Assembly: GCF_000281045.1 (NCBI RefSeq)
Contig: NW_008246085.1
Location: 402,555-466,554 of the forward strand
Direction of reading: 5' to 3'
DNA length: 64,000 nucleotides
DNA from: Saprolegnia diclina VS20
Taxonomy: Eukaryota > Oomycota > Saprolegniomycetes > Saprolegniales > Saprolegniaceae
Position numbers and translations under genes: made by a program. Shown here in pieces: positions 43,551-55,373 of this stretch (position 1 is the stretch's first letter; the number at the start of each line of letters is the position of its first letter). The notes beneath the pieces were generated by a model. That model was not told the origin of the DNA and made no database searches. It saw only the letters and a program-made list of their open reading frames with translations.

Positions 43551-45180
43551 TCATGCGTCGGGCGCGAGCAGCTTGCGCTGCTTGGCCCGATGGGCGCACT
43601 CGACGTCGTCACTAGGTATTAATGCGCTCGCACTGCACTGGCCTTTGGTGCTGCGCTTCTTGTCCTTCTACGCTCAAGACGTTAGCATGGCGCCGCAGGG
43701 CGTAGCGATGACGTACTGGTCGCGGTGTATTGCTCGCATCTTCGTGAAAGAACGGATGCTGGAGCGCTTCAGACGGCGTTATCCTCTTGCGTGGGCTATT
43801 ACGAGAGGATACGTCGGACGCGTTCTTAGAGGCAGGAGGACGTACTCGTATTCGAGCATCTTGGTGACAAGGTCGGTGAACGCAGCGTACTCGTCGAGAC
43901 TGTGGCCCTTCTCGCCAAACCGCCGGCCGTTGCATGTAGCAATGTCGTAGAGGGTGCGACGGACCGCCGGTGGCGGCTCGGCTTCGGACGTTGGCTTGAG
44001 CGCATACCCGGTCGATGTGCGCTCGAAATACTTGTTGCGTTGGAGCACATGGAGCTGGTCTATGATGGGCGCGGGCACCATGCCGAGCACGTGCACAATC
44101 TTGTGCAGCTGGTCCATGACGTTGGCGCCGTCAAAGAGCGGCGACCCCGAGTGCATCTCGACGAGAATGCAGCCGAGGCTCCACATGTCGATCGCTGCCG
44201 TGTACTTGAGACCAAGGATGACCTCGGGCGCCCGGTAGAAGCGGCTTTGGAGGTATTGAAAGATCTGCAGGTTCAGATGAGTACGAGGTGTGCAGTTGTG
44301 TCGCTCGTACCTCTTTGCCGACGCGGCAAGAACTGCCAAAGTCGATGAGCTTCACTTGGCTCTTGCTTTGGTTGACAAGTACAATGTTTTCGGGTTTGAG
44401 GTCGCAGTGTATGATGGACGATTCCGCGAGGTACCGCAGCGACTAGACATGTGTTGTGAGATGCTGTTGTGCATGGGCAAATGCAGTCATACCTCAAGCA
44501 CCTGCCTCATAAACTTGCGCAGTAGCTTGAGACCGATGCCAGCGTATTTGGTGCTCTGCAGCAGCTGAAAGAGATTGTATGAGAGGAGCTCAAAGACGAG
44601 GCAGTGGTGGCCCTTGTGAACAAACTTGTCGAGCATTTGTACTACGATGCGATGAGTGTGACTCGAGCGTGACGGACTCTACCAATGTGGTTGTCGTGGC
44701 CGTGCCGGCTGCGGTGCAGGTACTCGAGAATATCAATCTCAGATTGCACTTGTCGCTCAAAGGCCTTGCGGTTCTTGATGATCTTGATGGCAACAGGCTT
44801 GTTGGTCTGAATGTCGACGGCTTCGAGCACTTGGCCAAAGGAACCCTAGGATGCAGTGCATGAGCGCGGCGAGGGCGGCCAAGTCGGCAGCGCACCTTGC
44901 CCATTTTCTTGCCCGTGACACGGTAGCGCGCATGGAGCACCTCGTGCTCGGCCGGCACGTAGTAGTCGCCTAGCGTGGGCGCCTCTGGTGGCTGCTTGGC
45001 GTCTTTGGCGCCCTTGACCAGCTTCTCTTTCGACCGCTGCTTCTTGTAGTACGCCTAAATGTCACAATAAGATCGTAGCCTGCCATGCGTTTGGTGTACG
45101 AGATTGATGAGGCGGTACGTCTCTAGGAGGTGGCAGCCCAGCTTCACGCACGGGCGCGCGCCCAAGACTCGTGGTTCCAT
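43551..45180 (-). CDS. DYRK-family dual-specificity kinase
   Basis: Eight exons: 45180-45100, 45054-44896, 44845-44683, 44641-44493, 44442-44311, 44264-43846, 43795-43717, 43667-43551 (432 aa from the ATG at 45180). The N-terminus has a DYRK-homology box-like stretch ([16 protein letters not shown]). The kinase domain shows [18 protein letters not shown], the CMGC-type [11 protein letters not shown], and activation loop [15 protein letters not shown] (the YxY-like QYLQSR region). DYRKs autophosphorylate a tyrosine there, then phosphorylate Ser/Thr. The first Y of the usual YxY is replaced, reading F-Q-Y. The frame remains open upstream of 45180 to a possible acceptor near 45282 with acidic DDDD-containing sequence, so an additional 5' exon may exist. 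The last exon encodes a basic tail. Confidence 0.9.
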
Positions 45181-46702
45181 CGCGTCGTCGTCGTCTCCGA
45201 GGCTCAGGCTCGTCGTGGTCGTCGGCAAATCCGTCGTCGGCTCGCTTCTCGAATGCGACGCTTGAGCTTCGAGCTTCGCCTACTATTCGAATAAAATTTT
45301 AAAATACGCGAGCGGTTTCTCGGTAGCTTTTGTCTTGATGTTTGTATGGAATCGACCGCCGGGTGCGCCGGCACCTCGTATACAAACGTCGAGTCAGTCT
45401 CCCCCGGCATTTTTCTTTTGGACAAAGTATATATCTGCCCTACCCCGCGAGCCAAAACACCCGCCCTCGCCGCTCATTGGCTGCCGCCCAACAGCTCCCT
45501 CCAATCTCAAGCGCCCGTTTTTCGATATTTTGGCCAAGTTTCGAAACGGACTGTATCCGGATGCGAGGTTGCCCTTCGGCGGCTTAGTTAGTCGATCGAC
45601 AGCCAAGTGACACACTAAAGTAGCGCGGCGGAAGGATACATGAGAGCAAGGGTGTGGGAAGGCGCGTTCACAGAGGCTGATTGCATGACTTTTGGCGATT
45701 TGCGGAGGCCCGTTTTAGGGGTGTTAGAGCCGCGGGTGTAGCCAGACGGCATGCAGGACACACCGACGAGACGCATTGCTCGAAGACGTTCGGTTATTGA
45801 AACGACGTCATGGCAGGTCAACACGCGTGACAATCGCATAAGGTAGAATAACGCGGTACTATATCTTGCGGCCGCATCTTTTGCCTTACGCCAACGAGAC
45901 TTCAATCCAAAGTCCATCCGTGCATATACTTCCGGCACCAACTTTAGTCGACTAAGCCGAACCAGTCGTCAAGTGACACGAAAATCGCGCCACGGCCTGA
46001 ATCTTTCGAAATTCGATAACCGAACGAATTTTCGAATGTGAAACGGATAACCGTTCACCGACTCGCCACGTGGATACCGGTTGCAACCGGGAAGCAAAAT
46101 GTGTGGCCGTGTATTGCAGTTGCACTTGGCCACTTGGCCTGCCCCACGGACGTCTACACTAGCTCGTGGGCTCCATAATAAGCTCGACATCCCAACATAA
46201 CGACCTCTTAAGAAGCATAGCCCGTCCAAACAACAGCTCGCGTGGAATAGATGGGCCAAAATTTGACGCAGCAGTTAGCGGTTGCAGCGGAGATCGAATA
46301 AACCGGATTGCGATCCGTGTTCGGGACGTTCACTATCGCACAATCGCCAGGTTGTGGCCTGCCACAGATGCCTGCCACCGCAGCAGCTCGCGATACCAGG
46401 CACTAGCTCATCACTAGGCTGCTCTTGTAGTCGTCAAGTATCTACTTAGTTGGAGAAAAGACAAACGACTCCAAATTCCAAGCTCCAATAAACTGGAACT
46501 GGCGCCTTGGCTCAAGGAACGAACGCTGCGACAGGCTTGGCGAGTGGAGAAAACGAGTGACGCACCGACTGAATACGCCAAAAATGGACTAACACAACAC
46601 GAAAACTGCAGCGTTTATGACGGTCCAACAGAACAACACAGCGACTCATTTCGCCGTCCACTTGTTGCGTGGGTTTAGCCTATCAGCGTATCCGGACATG
46701 GC
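45181..46702. other. 1.5-kb divergent region between DYRK and BMT5-like genes
   Basis: May contain a first DYRK exon (frame open at 45181-45281). CCAAT (as ATTGG) lies at 45476 and TATCCGGATG at 45547; GTATCCGGACATGG lies just before the BMT5-like start. Overlapping frames of 80-110 codons at 45335-46417 have no recognisable domain. Confidence 0.45.
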
Positions 46703-48031
46703 ATGACCACCCAATGGCTGGGGGCGCATCCGGATACGCCACCGATTGTTGGATCGAAGCGGCAATTCTTTCCAGCTCTCATGGCGGCCCCATCCTCCGT
46801 ACGCGAGCTCAACCGCCTGTACGTGCAGTCCAGCACGCTCCAGTGCGCGCTCGACCTCTGCCGCCCATGCTGCTACAAGGTCATTGTGCACGGCGGCAAG
46901 GACATTGTGCCCAACCAGCGCCCGGAGCACTGCCCGCGCTTCCAGAGCCCGTCGGCCAAGAAGACGTCGGACGACGAGGCTGACGACGAGCCGACGCCGC
47001 CGGCGCCGCTGACCAACGCGCTGATTGCCACCGACGACAAGAGCGTGCTCACGGTCGGCGATGGCAACTTTTCGTTCTCGCTTGCCATGACCAAGTACTT
47101 GGCGTCGGGCGCGCAGCTCACGGCCACGTCGCACGAATCCAAGGAGACGGTGCTCGAGACGTACCCGGACAGCGCCGACATCTTGCGGTCACTCGACGAA
47201 GCGGGCGCCCGCGTCTTGCACGAAGTCGACGCGACGAACGCCGCTGCGCTCAAGGCCCTCGGCACGTTTGACCGCATCATGTGGAACTTCCCGTGCGTCC
47301 GCATGGAGAACGGCGCCGATGGCCAAAACAACGAGATGGAAGAGAACAAGGCGCTCCTCAAGGGCTTCTTCTCGGTCGTCCTCGGCGCGCTCGCGCCCGG
47401 TGGCGAGGTGCACGTGACGCACAAGACCAAGCCGCCGTTCGGACAGTGGGGCATCCTCGAGATCGCGGCTGCTTGCGGGCTCTCGCACCTCGGGTCGGTC
47501 GTCTTTGACCGGTGCCTCTACCCGGGCTACTCGAACAAGAAGGTGCTCTCGAAGGGCTCGTTCCCGATCTGGGACTCGGAGACCTTTGTGTTTGTGCGCC
47601 CGTCGGACCTCAAGACGTGCACCTTCTCGCTCCCGACTGATATGCCCGACACGGACGCCGTCGACCAAGGCTGCGAGCGCTTTGTCTCGTGGACGCCCGA
47701 GCAGTGGGAGAAGGAAGGGTCGCTGATCCCGATGACGCCTGGCATCGTCCGCGACATCCGCATCTTGCTGAGCCCGGTCAACAAGAAGCAGCTCGAAGAG
47801 AAGGAGAAGGAGCGCAAGAAGCGCAAGCTCGAGGCGCTCACGACGTCGCTTCCCGAAGACGTCCTCGCCGCGAAAAAGCTCAAGCGGAAACCGCACCAGA
47901 AGAAGGCGCCGATCAAGACCCAAGATAAGAACAAGAAGGCCATGCCGGCCTCCAAGCGCAACAAGAAGGCCAAGCGTACGATTGAAATCCTCGACCAACT
48001 TTTCTCATGTCTCTGACTAGGTCACGCCTAA
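46703..48031 (+). CDS. BMT5: BMT5-like 25S rRNA (uracil-N3) methyltransferase
   Basis: Two exons, 46703-47975 and 48021-48031. The tiny last exon adds only the end of KKAKRHA after a 45-nt intron; 427 aa. The core is a Rossmann methyltransferase domain with LTVGDGNFSFSLAM (SAM loop), DATNAAALKALGTFDRIMWNFPCV and GEVHVTHKTKPPFGQWGI, the hallmark of the DUF2431/BMT5 family, whose yeast member makes m3U in large-subunit rRNA. The C-terminal ~90 residues are Lys/Arg-rich, consistent with nucleolar targeting. Met 27 (46781) is an alternative start. The stop is 65 bp from that of the convergent channel gene. Confidence 0.88.
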
Positions 48032-48096
48032 TCACACACGAATACCCTAATGCTAGATCCACCTACAAGACACCAGCGTATATTACACTCGACGTC

Positions 48097-51000
48097 TCAG
48101 TGCATCGCACTCTGCCGACGCGCGACCTTCTTGGGCTTGAGGACTTTGCGCGTGCGCCGGCACTTGCGGAAAGCGACTTGAATCTTAACGCACGCCTTCT
48201 CCATCGCATGCCAGCCGTAGAGGACAAAGAACGTGTCGCCTTCGAGCACCTAGTCGACAATCAGTACATCCCACTGGACGCTAGTCGATATACTTGGACG
48301 TCGGCGCGGGGCGTCGTGAGGACGATCGGGAGCTCCTTCACAGCGGTGCCGGCGTTCATCTCTTGCGACGTCTTGCGGTAGATGCCGAGCACGATACCGG
48401 GGTACTTGGACGCTGCAAAGAGCCGGAAGATCGAGCCGTACGTCATGCCTTGGTTCTACCCAACGGGATACCATCGCATGGTAGCAAGGACGACGAACGT
48501 ACTTGGTACATCTTGGCCAACGGCACACTCGTCACGATACCCGTGCTCCGCGGCCCGCCAATGAGCTGGCGAATGATGCGGTGGATGTTTTGGCTATAGT
48601 ACGACTAGACGACAGATCAGATCAGAGTCGTAGACGTAAATCCAGTACCTGGACGAGGACGGTCTCGCAAAACTGCGGGTGGAGGAGTCGACCCGACATG
48701 AAGAGGGGCATGCGGTAGATCGGCTGCTCCTCGGACGATGCGCCGGCCACTTGGGACGACGTGCTCAGCGCCGTCTGCCAAAAGTCCCAGAAGCGATCGG
48801 GTGTCGCGACCGACGTCGATTCGCGCGCCTTGAAGCCCGAGAGCACAAATTTCTTGTTGAGAAACTTGGAGTTGGACTCGTCCGTGAGCTCCGTGAGCGT
48901 AAACATGCGCGTGAAGTCCATGTTGAGCTCGATCAGCATCGTCGTAAAGATGGCTTCCGCGTCGACCATGCTCGTCTCCATTAGACCCGACACGCTCTCC
49001 TTGGCGCTCTTGGCGAGGACGACGACCGACGCCGCCGACTTGGCGCCTGCGCGCTGCAGCTCCCGGTACACGAGCGGGCTGCCACACACATAGTACTAGA
49101 CACATCATGTCCATGTTGTGCAAATGCCCGATCGAACGTACGACGTCTCGGAATTTGGAGATCGCGGCAGCCCACTCGTCCGAGACGGGCGATGCGTCGA
49201 GGATCGTGATGGGCGGGTGCCGCAGCGAAAACACCCCGCGCAGCGGCGAGATGAACCATTGGAGAGACGCGAGCGACTCTTCGCCGAGGAAGCTACGCAC
49301 ATACATCAGACAACTTGTCCTTGCGATCTATTCCTCGCACCTGCAAATCACAATGTGGTTGGGGTCTTGCAGCACCGCGAGCGGCGGCGGTTGCAGAATG
49401 CGCGGTGGGCGGTGCCCGTACATGGACACAATGTCGTCGACGACCAAGTGCCGAAGGCGATGGTCAATGTCCGCCTTTGGCATGCGGACATGGGTCACAA
49501 TACGCGAGAGCACCGAGTCCTATCGCACATTCTCCGCTACCACGACACAGAATCGACAAGTCTCGTACGGCGTGGATCGACTCGCCGCTCAAAAGCACCT
49601 ACATCGATCATATGAGTGCGCGGGAAAGCGATCTCAACGCACGAACCCGGGGGTTGGCGCCAAGCACCGGCACCGACTTGTTTTTTCCAAACTGAGCGGG
49701 CGACCGGAGACCACGGTACGTTGTGCGCAGCGTGTCTTCCGCGTGGTCGGGCGAGTACGGTGCGTCCGATCTAGACCCATCTAAGGTCATGTGCCCAATA
49801 CCACGGAGCTCTACCGGCCGTGCAGGCGTTTGGAGGACATTGGACTCGGGATCTGGTTGGCATCGTCGACAAGAACGTCGCCGAGGTGTTCGGCCATCGA
49901 GATGTGAAACTTGGCGACCATATCGGCGTCTTCAGCAATCACGTAGACACGACTGCCTTCGCGCAGCACCATGGCAAAGCCCGGGTTCAGAACGAGGCGG
50001 ACGCCCGAGATGAGCGACTCGTCTTTCGCACTCACGTAGTGCGCGCCATCGATGACCACTTCGACAGCTACGAGCACGACAGCGCCCTATCGCCCCATGA
50101 GTGTACATGGATCTGTCAAGTAGATCGCTCGTACGTTGGAGTCACGGAAGATCTTCTGGGCCGCTTGGACAAAGGTAAGATCGGCGTACTTCTACTCGCA
50201 CCAAAGTTATTCCTTGTGTTTCAGCGGCATCGGTGAGGTACCTTGCTGAGCGAGACGACGTAAAACTCGCGCGACGCACCCTAAACACGTCTTTAGCACT
50301 GGACACGATGCTAGAAACGACTACCTCGTAGTACAGTTGCTCGGTGTAGAGCGTCTCAGCGAGGTCAAAGTCGGACTGCAGCACCGGTCGCGTCGTCGTT
50401 TTGGCCGCGAGCGCGCGCTGGAGCTTGTTGAGGATCGTCTTGGACGTGCGTGGGCGCTTGTCGAGCGTGAGACAGGACCCGAGGTTGGCGATCATGGTCG
50501 AGAACCCGGGGCACACGCAGCTCTGCGCGAGGACGCCGAGCTTCATCGTGTCTTCGCACACAACATCATCGCGGTCGAGACCGGCAGCCATCATGTGCCG
50601 GACGTTCTCTGACTTAAGCACCATCGCAAGGCACCGGAAGCGCGACCTAGCGACGCATGCAGACATGTTCATCAACATGCTCGCACCCTGCGTATTGCTT
50701 GGTCGACAGAATGTGCATGATGTTTTTGGCATCTTCCTTCACCGGGTCTTTGGCCAGCTACGGTCTGCGTCACACAAAACCTAGCAAGAAGAGGAGACAA
50801 GCCCACCTTGTCGGGGAGAAAGAACGCGGCGAGGGCCTCCTTGACCCGCGCCCGGTCCTACGCAGCACAAGGTGTGAATGCGGGCGCACGCACTACCCGC
50901 TAGACGTACGAGGTCTTCGTTGCGCGACGGGTCCCCGGCCACGTACGTCACGCGCGACGCAAACTTGGGGTCGTTCTCGATCTTTTGGACGAGGCCCTTG

Positions 51001-52442
51001 ACGTACTTGGAGCTGCTGCGCTCGCCGAGGACGATGGCCTACGCACAGTATGTGTATTGCGACTGGTGCCCGACGGGCGTTGTACGTGCAGATGGCGCAC
51101 AGAGACGCCTTGAAAATGGTCGGGATGGAAGAGCTCACGCAGCATCGCAGCGAGCTACTTGACCGATCGTGCGAGTCTCTTAGCAAGCCATGGTACCTGA
51201 GGAAACGTCGGGTTGCCCATGATGACAACCGACTGCGTGCGCGGCTTTGGGGCATACGGCGGGTTGCCGATCGACCGGAGCTTGTAGAGGTTCACGAGGT
51301 GCTCAACTTCCATCGAGAAAAGCACGATGCCGGCGACGATAAAGACGATGACAAGCATGCGGCTCTCGACCGTGTGCGGCGAGTTGTCGCCGTACCCGAC
51401 GGTCGCCAGCGTCTAACGACAGCCTTAGTATCAAGAGAGCAACTTGATGGTGTACGTACAACGACGGTATAGTAGATAGCAAACATGATCGACCACGTCT
51501 CGGACGAGCAGTCGTCGGATATTTGATTGCTGATGGTACCTAATGCAACGTTCCCGTGAGCTGCTAGAGAATGGTGGGTCTACCGTTCGAGCATGCGTAG
51601 AGGTGCGCAAAGCCATTTTCGAGGAAGACGCCGATTTCGCCCGTCGTCTCGAAGAAGAAGACGACGGAGGACGCAAACGTGAGGAGGAGGAAGCACTTGA
51701 TGCCTTGGCGCAGCATCATGAGCCCTTTCTCCGACTTGTCAAAGTGGCGCTCCATCTCCATGTAGCTCCGCAAAATGAAGAGCGACCGCGTGACCGAGAG
51801 GTCGAGCCACGTCCGCGTCGGCTTGCCGGCAATGTTGATGTTGGGCGCAAAGCCCACGCAGCAGTAGGACGCGAGGCCGAGGAGGTCGAGGATCGTGTAA
51901 AACTCAAACATGTACCCGAGCTTGCGCTTCGCGGCGAAAAAGCGCACGATCGTGTCGAGGAACGTGATGAGGTAGAGGAATAGACCAACGTAGTAGTAGC
52001 CCGTCTCGACCGTGTACGACTGGCAGCGCACGACCATGACGAGGTAGATGCCAACGGAAGCGACGAGCTGGATCGGCCGGCTCTACAGGGCAGGTTAGAC
52101 GCAGTGTCATGGCAAGTGGCGTACGATGAGCACAGCGATTTGCGACTTGCGCGCCCACTGCCGCAGCGCGAGCGAGAAGCCGATCTCGTCGTTCTGGAGG
52201 CGGAGGTTCTGGCGGCGCGACGCAATCATCCAGAGCACCGAGAAGAGCGCGGCCGAGCCCCAGACGATCGCGAACGCGAGCAGCTGCTGCGCCACGAAGT
52301 CGCGGCTGTGCACGCACGGGACGTCGCCGGCGGCCACGGCCGTGATCGCGTCAAAGGTCGCGCTCTGGTCCAGCGTCTGCGCGCTCGAGAGGTTCTTGCT
52401 ATTGTCCACGTACTGCGGCGCGACGCAGATGTACCTGCCCAT
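48097..52442 (-). CDS. Slo/BK-type calcium-activated potassium channel alpha subunit
   Basis: Twenty exons: 52442-52125, 52082-51584, 51539-51460, 51412-51197, 51154-51086, 51038-50910, 50857-50807, 50757-50687, 50646-50325, 50280-50242, 50191-50135, 50086-49815, 49770-49647, 49598-49569, 49519-49341, 49292-49142, 49095-48649, 48604-48503, 48455-48294, 48249-48097 (1,156 aa; every phase closes). A first hydrophobic helix (FAIVWGSAALFSVLWMIA) is followed by further helices, an S4-like helix with spaced arginines (RSLFILRSYMEMER), selectivity filter TVGYGD at 303-308 and S6. The long cytosolic part has two RCK domains. RCK1 contains KLGVLAQSCVCPGFSTM, almost as in Slo channels, and RCK2 contains YYVCGSPLVYRELQRAGAKSA. 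RCK pairs gate the pore in response to Ca2+ or other ions. The C-terminus ends in a basic IQ-like helix (KIQVAFRKCRRTRK). Plasma-membrane location is inferred. Confidence 0.93.
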
Positions 52443-52511
52443 CCTGCGAGTCGACTAGTAGTGTACTACACTCGTCAAATGACCGAAACCAGCGACTAAT
52501 GCCGATTTTAG

Positions 52512-52516
52512 CCAAT
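52512..52516 (+). promoter_or_regulatory. CCAAT box upstream of the potassium channel
   Basis: Lies in TTTTAGCCAATCAG, 70 bp before the channel ATG at 52442 but on the opposite strand. The 14-mer is identical to that upstream of the ArfGAP gene. Confidence 0.5.
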
Positions 52517-53393
52517 CAGAGCGCGCGCTGCTGGCTAGTCTATACAAGGCCAGGCGCTTCCTGCTCTTGCGAGCCGACCTACACTGAGCGGGAGCGTGCT
52601 GCAAACACCAAGCGAATTGCGCTCAAGACAGCACCAGACAGCACGCAAGGTCCTTGTGCGCTGCAACGGAATTGCTCTGCAGACGGTGCATGCGATGGGG
52701 TGATGGGTGGCCGCAAGTTGAAGCTGACGAAGAAAAAGAAGGCGGCCGACATCATATTCGTTGAGCCAAGTCGGTCATGGTTCAGGACTAGTCAGTCAAT
52801 GCCACAGGTCCTTGCAGTCGTACAGTACATGCAGCAGTGCGGTATTGGACGTTGCTGCCACTCCTACTAACAACGAGGTTGGCGGTCAAGCTCGGAGAGG
52901 GAGACTGGTTGTGTGGTCTTGACTGATATGGGACACCGGATTTCGAGTCGGCAGCGACAGAGGTTAAAATGGACGTGAATGGCAGTAGAGGCCTCCTCAT
53001 ACAGTGGTTGAGCACTGGATATTCAAATCTACACAGCTCTCCAACCACTAGGTCCAGCGAGACAATAGTAGCCATCAGAAAGATAGTCCACCAACCGAGA
53101 AACCGTTCGGATCGGACTCTACACGAGCTGACGGGTACGGTCGCAAAGCATACTCTAGCGCCCACAAGTTCTCCGGTCGTGTCTACATGTAGATGGCGGC
53201 TCCAGATTAAGCGGCGATGGCGGTGAGCGGTCTTGTCGTGCTCTCGCCGCTTGCGACCTGCACCCGCGCGGCAGCAGAATATCCGGTAGCTTATGCCACG
53301 TATCTCGAGGCCTTGGTGTACAAATTCCCGCCGTTCGAGTCAGTACCATCGATGGAAGCGGCACACGCCAAGCTGCACTGCGGCACCTACATG

Positions 53394-53833
53394 TATCCGG
53401 ACATAATTATCCGGACGACAAGCACAGCAAGCTGACTGCCGAGCGATCTGGATCGACTTTTGGAGTTTGAAATGAAGTCTCGTGTTTTGAGCTTAAGGTA
53501 TAGAACACGACGCAGGGAATCCAAAAACGAAAGAATGGTGCTCGTAGCGCTCCTAGAACCTGCGTTAGTTGCAACTGTAATGTGGTGGTCGGCTGATACA
53601 CCGATACATTGATACTAGCAATTTAGTATCAGTTTTCACCAACTTGAACGACGTATAGTGCAGGTTCTAGGCACGCTACGAGCACCATTCTTTCGTTTTT
53701 GGACTCCCTGCATCATGTTCTATACCTTTAGCACAAAACATGAGACTTCATTTCAAACTCGAAAATCCATGCACCTTGCCCGCTCCGACGCCACAATGGG
53801 CTCTTTGTCCGGATAAAAATTTCCGGATAAAAT
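53394..53833. repeat. Fold-back (inverted repeat) element with 101-bp arms
   Basis: Inner arms 53463-53563 and 53660-53760 are reverse complements with 8 mismatches and no gaps over 101 bp, around a 96-bp loop. The loop itself contains a small hairpin, GATACTA at 53611 pairing with TAGTATC at 53624. Outside the arms, paired TATCCGGA words at 53394 and 53408 face GTCCGGATA-type words at 53807 and 53821 in inverted order, so the symmetrical unit probably spans about 440 bp with more decayed outer arms. No coding capacity is seen. It could be a MITE-like non-autonomous DNA transposon or a hairpin-RNA locus; no clear target-site duplication was found. Confidence 0.8.
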
Positions 53834-54039
53834 CCATCCTGCGGACTAGCAAGGAGCCATCCCACGGGTGCTGCAATGACTCTAGAGCTCATGTCTAGAG
53901 CTGGATGTTGGCATTGTGCGGTGGCTTAGGGCGAATGCAAGGAAGGCACACGCCGTTCTAAAAAGCTATGGTTTCTGCATCACAGACTGTCGCCATCTCG
54001 TCACTTCGATGCAATCCCGCACAGAGTTTCGTTATGGCA

Positions 54040-55096
54040 CTACATAGTCATGTGGGTTGGCGGCTGGGCCAAGCTGAAGAGACCAAGCTCGAACGGGGTG
54101 AGCCCTCGGGCGTTGCGCACACAAGGGTCTGCACCCTACGCATCACACATAGCACTCGAGCTGACCTGGACGGACGTACAAAGCCGAGAAGTAGCTGCGC
54201 CGTGTGCACGTGCTGCCCGAGCGCCGCGTTGTGTAATGGCGTGTTCTATCAGTGGATCGTTGTGGCTAAAGTCGCGATCAACGAATCTGGCGTACGCCGT
54301 CAGGTAAGGACCGCGCGTTGGGGTCGGCGCCGCTGGCCAAGAGCAGTGCCGCGCCGTGGTGCCGGCCAAATGTGGCATAGTGGTGCAGCGGCGTCGCACC
54401 CGAGGCGTTGACGAGCCGCCAGTCGGCGTTGTTGGCGATGAGAAACGACACGATCTCTTCGCCGTCCGTACTGAGCGCGGCCACGTGAAGCAGCGCGCGA
54501 CCGTCCGGCAGCTGTCTATTGACGTCGGTGCCTTCCTCTAATAGCAGCTCGAGTGACTCCTACGCTTGCCGTTACCGACACGGCTGCAGTAGAGGATCGA
54601 CACACCGTTCGGCCTTCGAGCGCAGCAATGTGCGCTGGCGATGTCGAGTCATACACGCTCGCATACAAGCGCTGGCGCGTACGCTCTTGGCATGCGCCCC
54701 AGGGCGTATCGGTACTTGAGGCGGCATCGAACACATTACAAAGCGGCTGGTCACGATAGCTCCAGCAGGCCTGTGCACCGCGGTAGCACTGGCCGGCAAT
54801 ACACGCCACAACATCTGCCAGGCACGCTAGAAGCAAGCGGTGATGCGCAAGGTTATGACGTACCGAGGCCATGCGAGGCAGAACCGCAGCAAATAACGCC
54901 CGCAGTCTCTACGACGCATGAGACTCGTACCGCAAGCGGTGCGTACCAGCGAGCGGACTGCAGCACTCGTCGTCACTATGGCCTATGCTGCGTTAGCCGC
55001 TGCATGAGACGACGCAGGCGTACACTGGGAGTGAGCGTCGGTGCATCGCGCCCAAGCGGTCAGCAGCCATAGCAGGACCACCACGAGGACAGCCAT
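54040..55096 (-). CDS. Small secreted cysteine-rich protein with ankyrin repeats
   Basis: Seven exons: 55096-55026, 54975-54947, 54908-54864, 54826-54606, 54559-54296, 54245-54180, 54135-54040 (263 aa; all phases close). Residues 1-22 form a classic signal peptide (MAVLVVVLLWLLTAWARC...). About 70 residues follow with ten cysteines (ECC, ICC, LAC, VACIAGQC, ACWSYR, LCNVF, GAC), which looks like a disulfide-bonded secreted domain. The second half contains ankyrin repeats (SPAHIAALEG, GRALLHVAAL, GATPLHHYATFG, NTPLHNAALG, GLTPFELGL). Ankyrin repeats are mainly intracellular, so this order is unusual. A continuous frame also runs from an ATG at 54872 through the intron 3 region, giving a shorter alternative without the first three exons; splicing evidence would decide. 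Shares a 277-bp divergent promoter with the S28 peptidase at 55374. Confidence 0.72.
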
Positions 55097-55373
55097 CGTC
55101 GTCGGGTTGCTCTGCGGTCGATTATCCGGCACGGCAATCTTGCCGGATATCGAGGTACACGGCCAGGTTGCCGAAGCTGCCACGTCAGGAATACCAGCTT
55201 TGCGTTCGAGAAACATCGAGTGCGAGCGCGGACTAGAACGCACCCGTGGGCGCAGCCACACGACGTCTGCGACGAGCCCAAGGAAGGCCCAACGGCATCG
55301 AACAACGCGACGAAACCCTCGTCGGTCAACGGCAGGAATTACGGTCGTTCTCACTTGTCAATTGCCATAGCCG

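Larger units (their letters stand above)
52443..54039. other. 1.6-kb intergenic stretch with a fold-back repeat
   Basis: No gene is supported. The 5' flank of the channel gene carries TTTTAGCCAATCAG at 52507-52520. A 440-bp fold-back occupies 53394-53833. Short frames at 52499-52870 and 52788-53165 overlap on opposite strands without family signal, although the first contains a very basic run (GGRKLKLTKKKK). Confidence 0.5.

Noticed and set aside
54516-54872. Stand-alone start at 54872 for the ankyrin gene
   Set aside because: Kept only as an alternative. Upstream exons join in phase and add a signal peptide and further paired cysteines, which is unlikely by chance.
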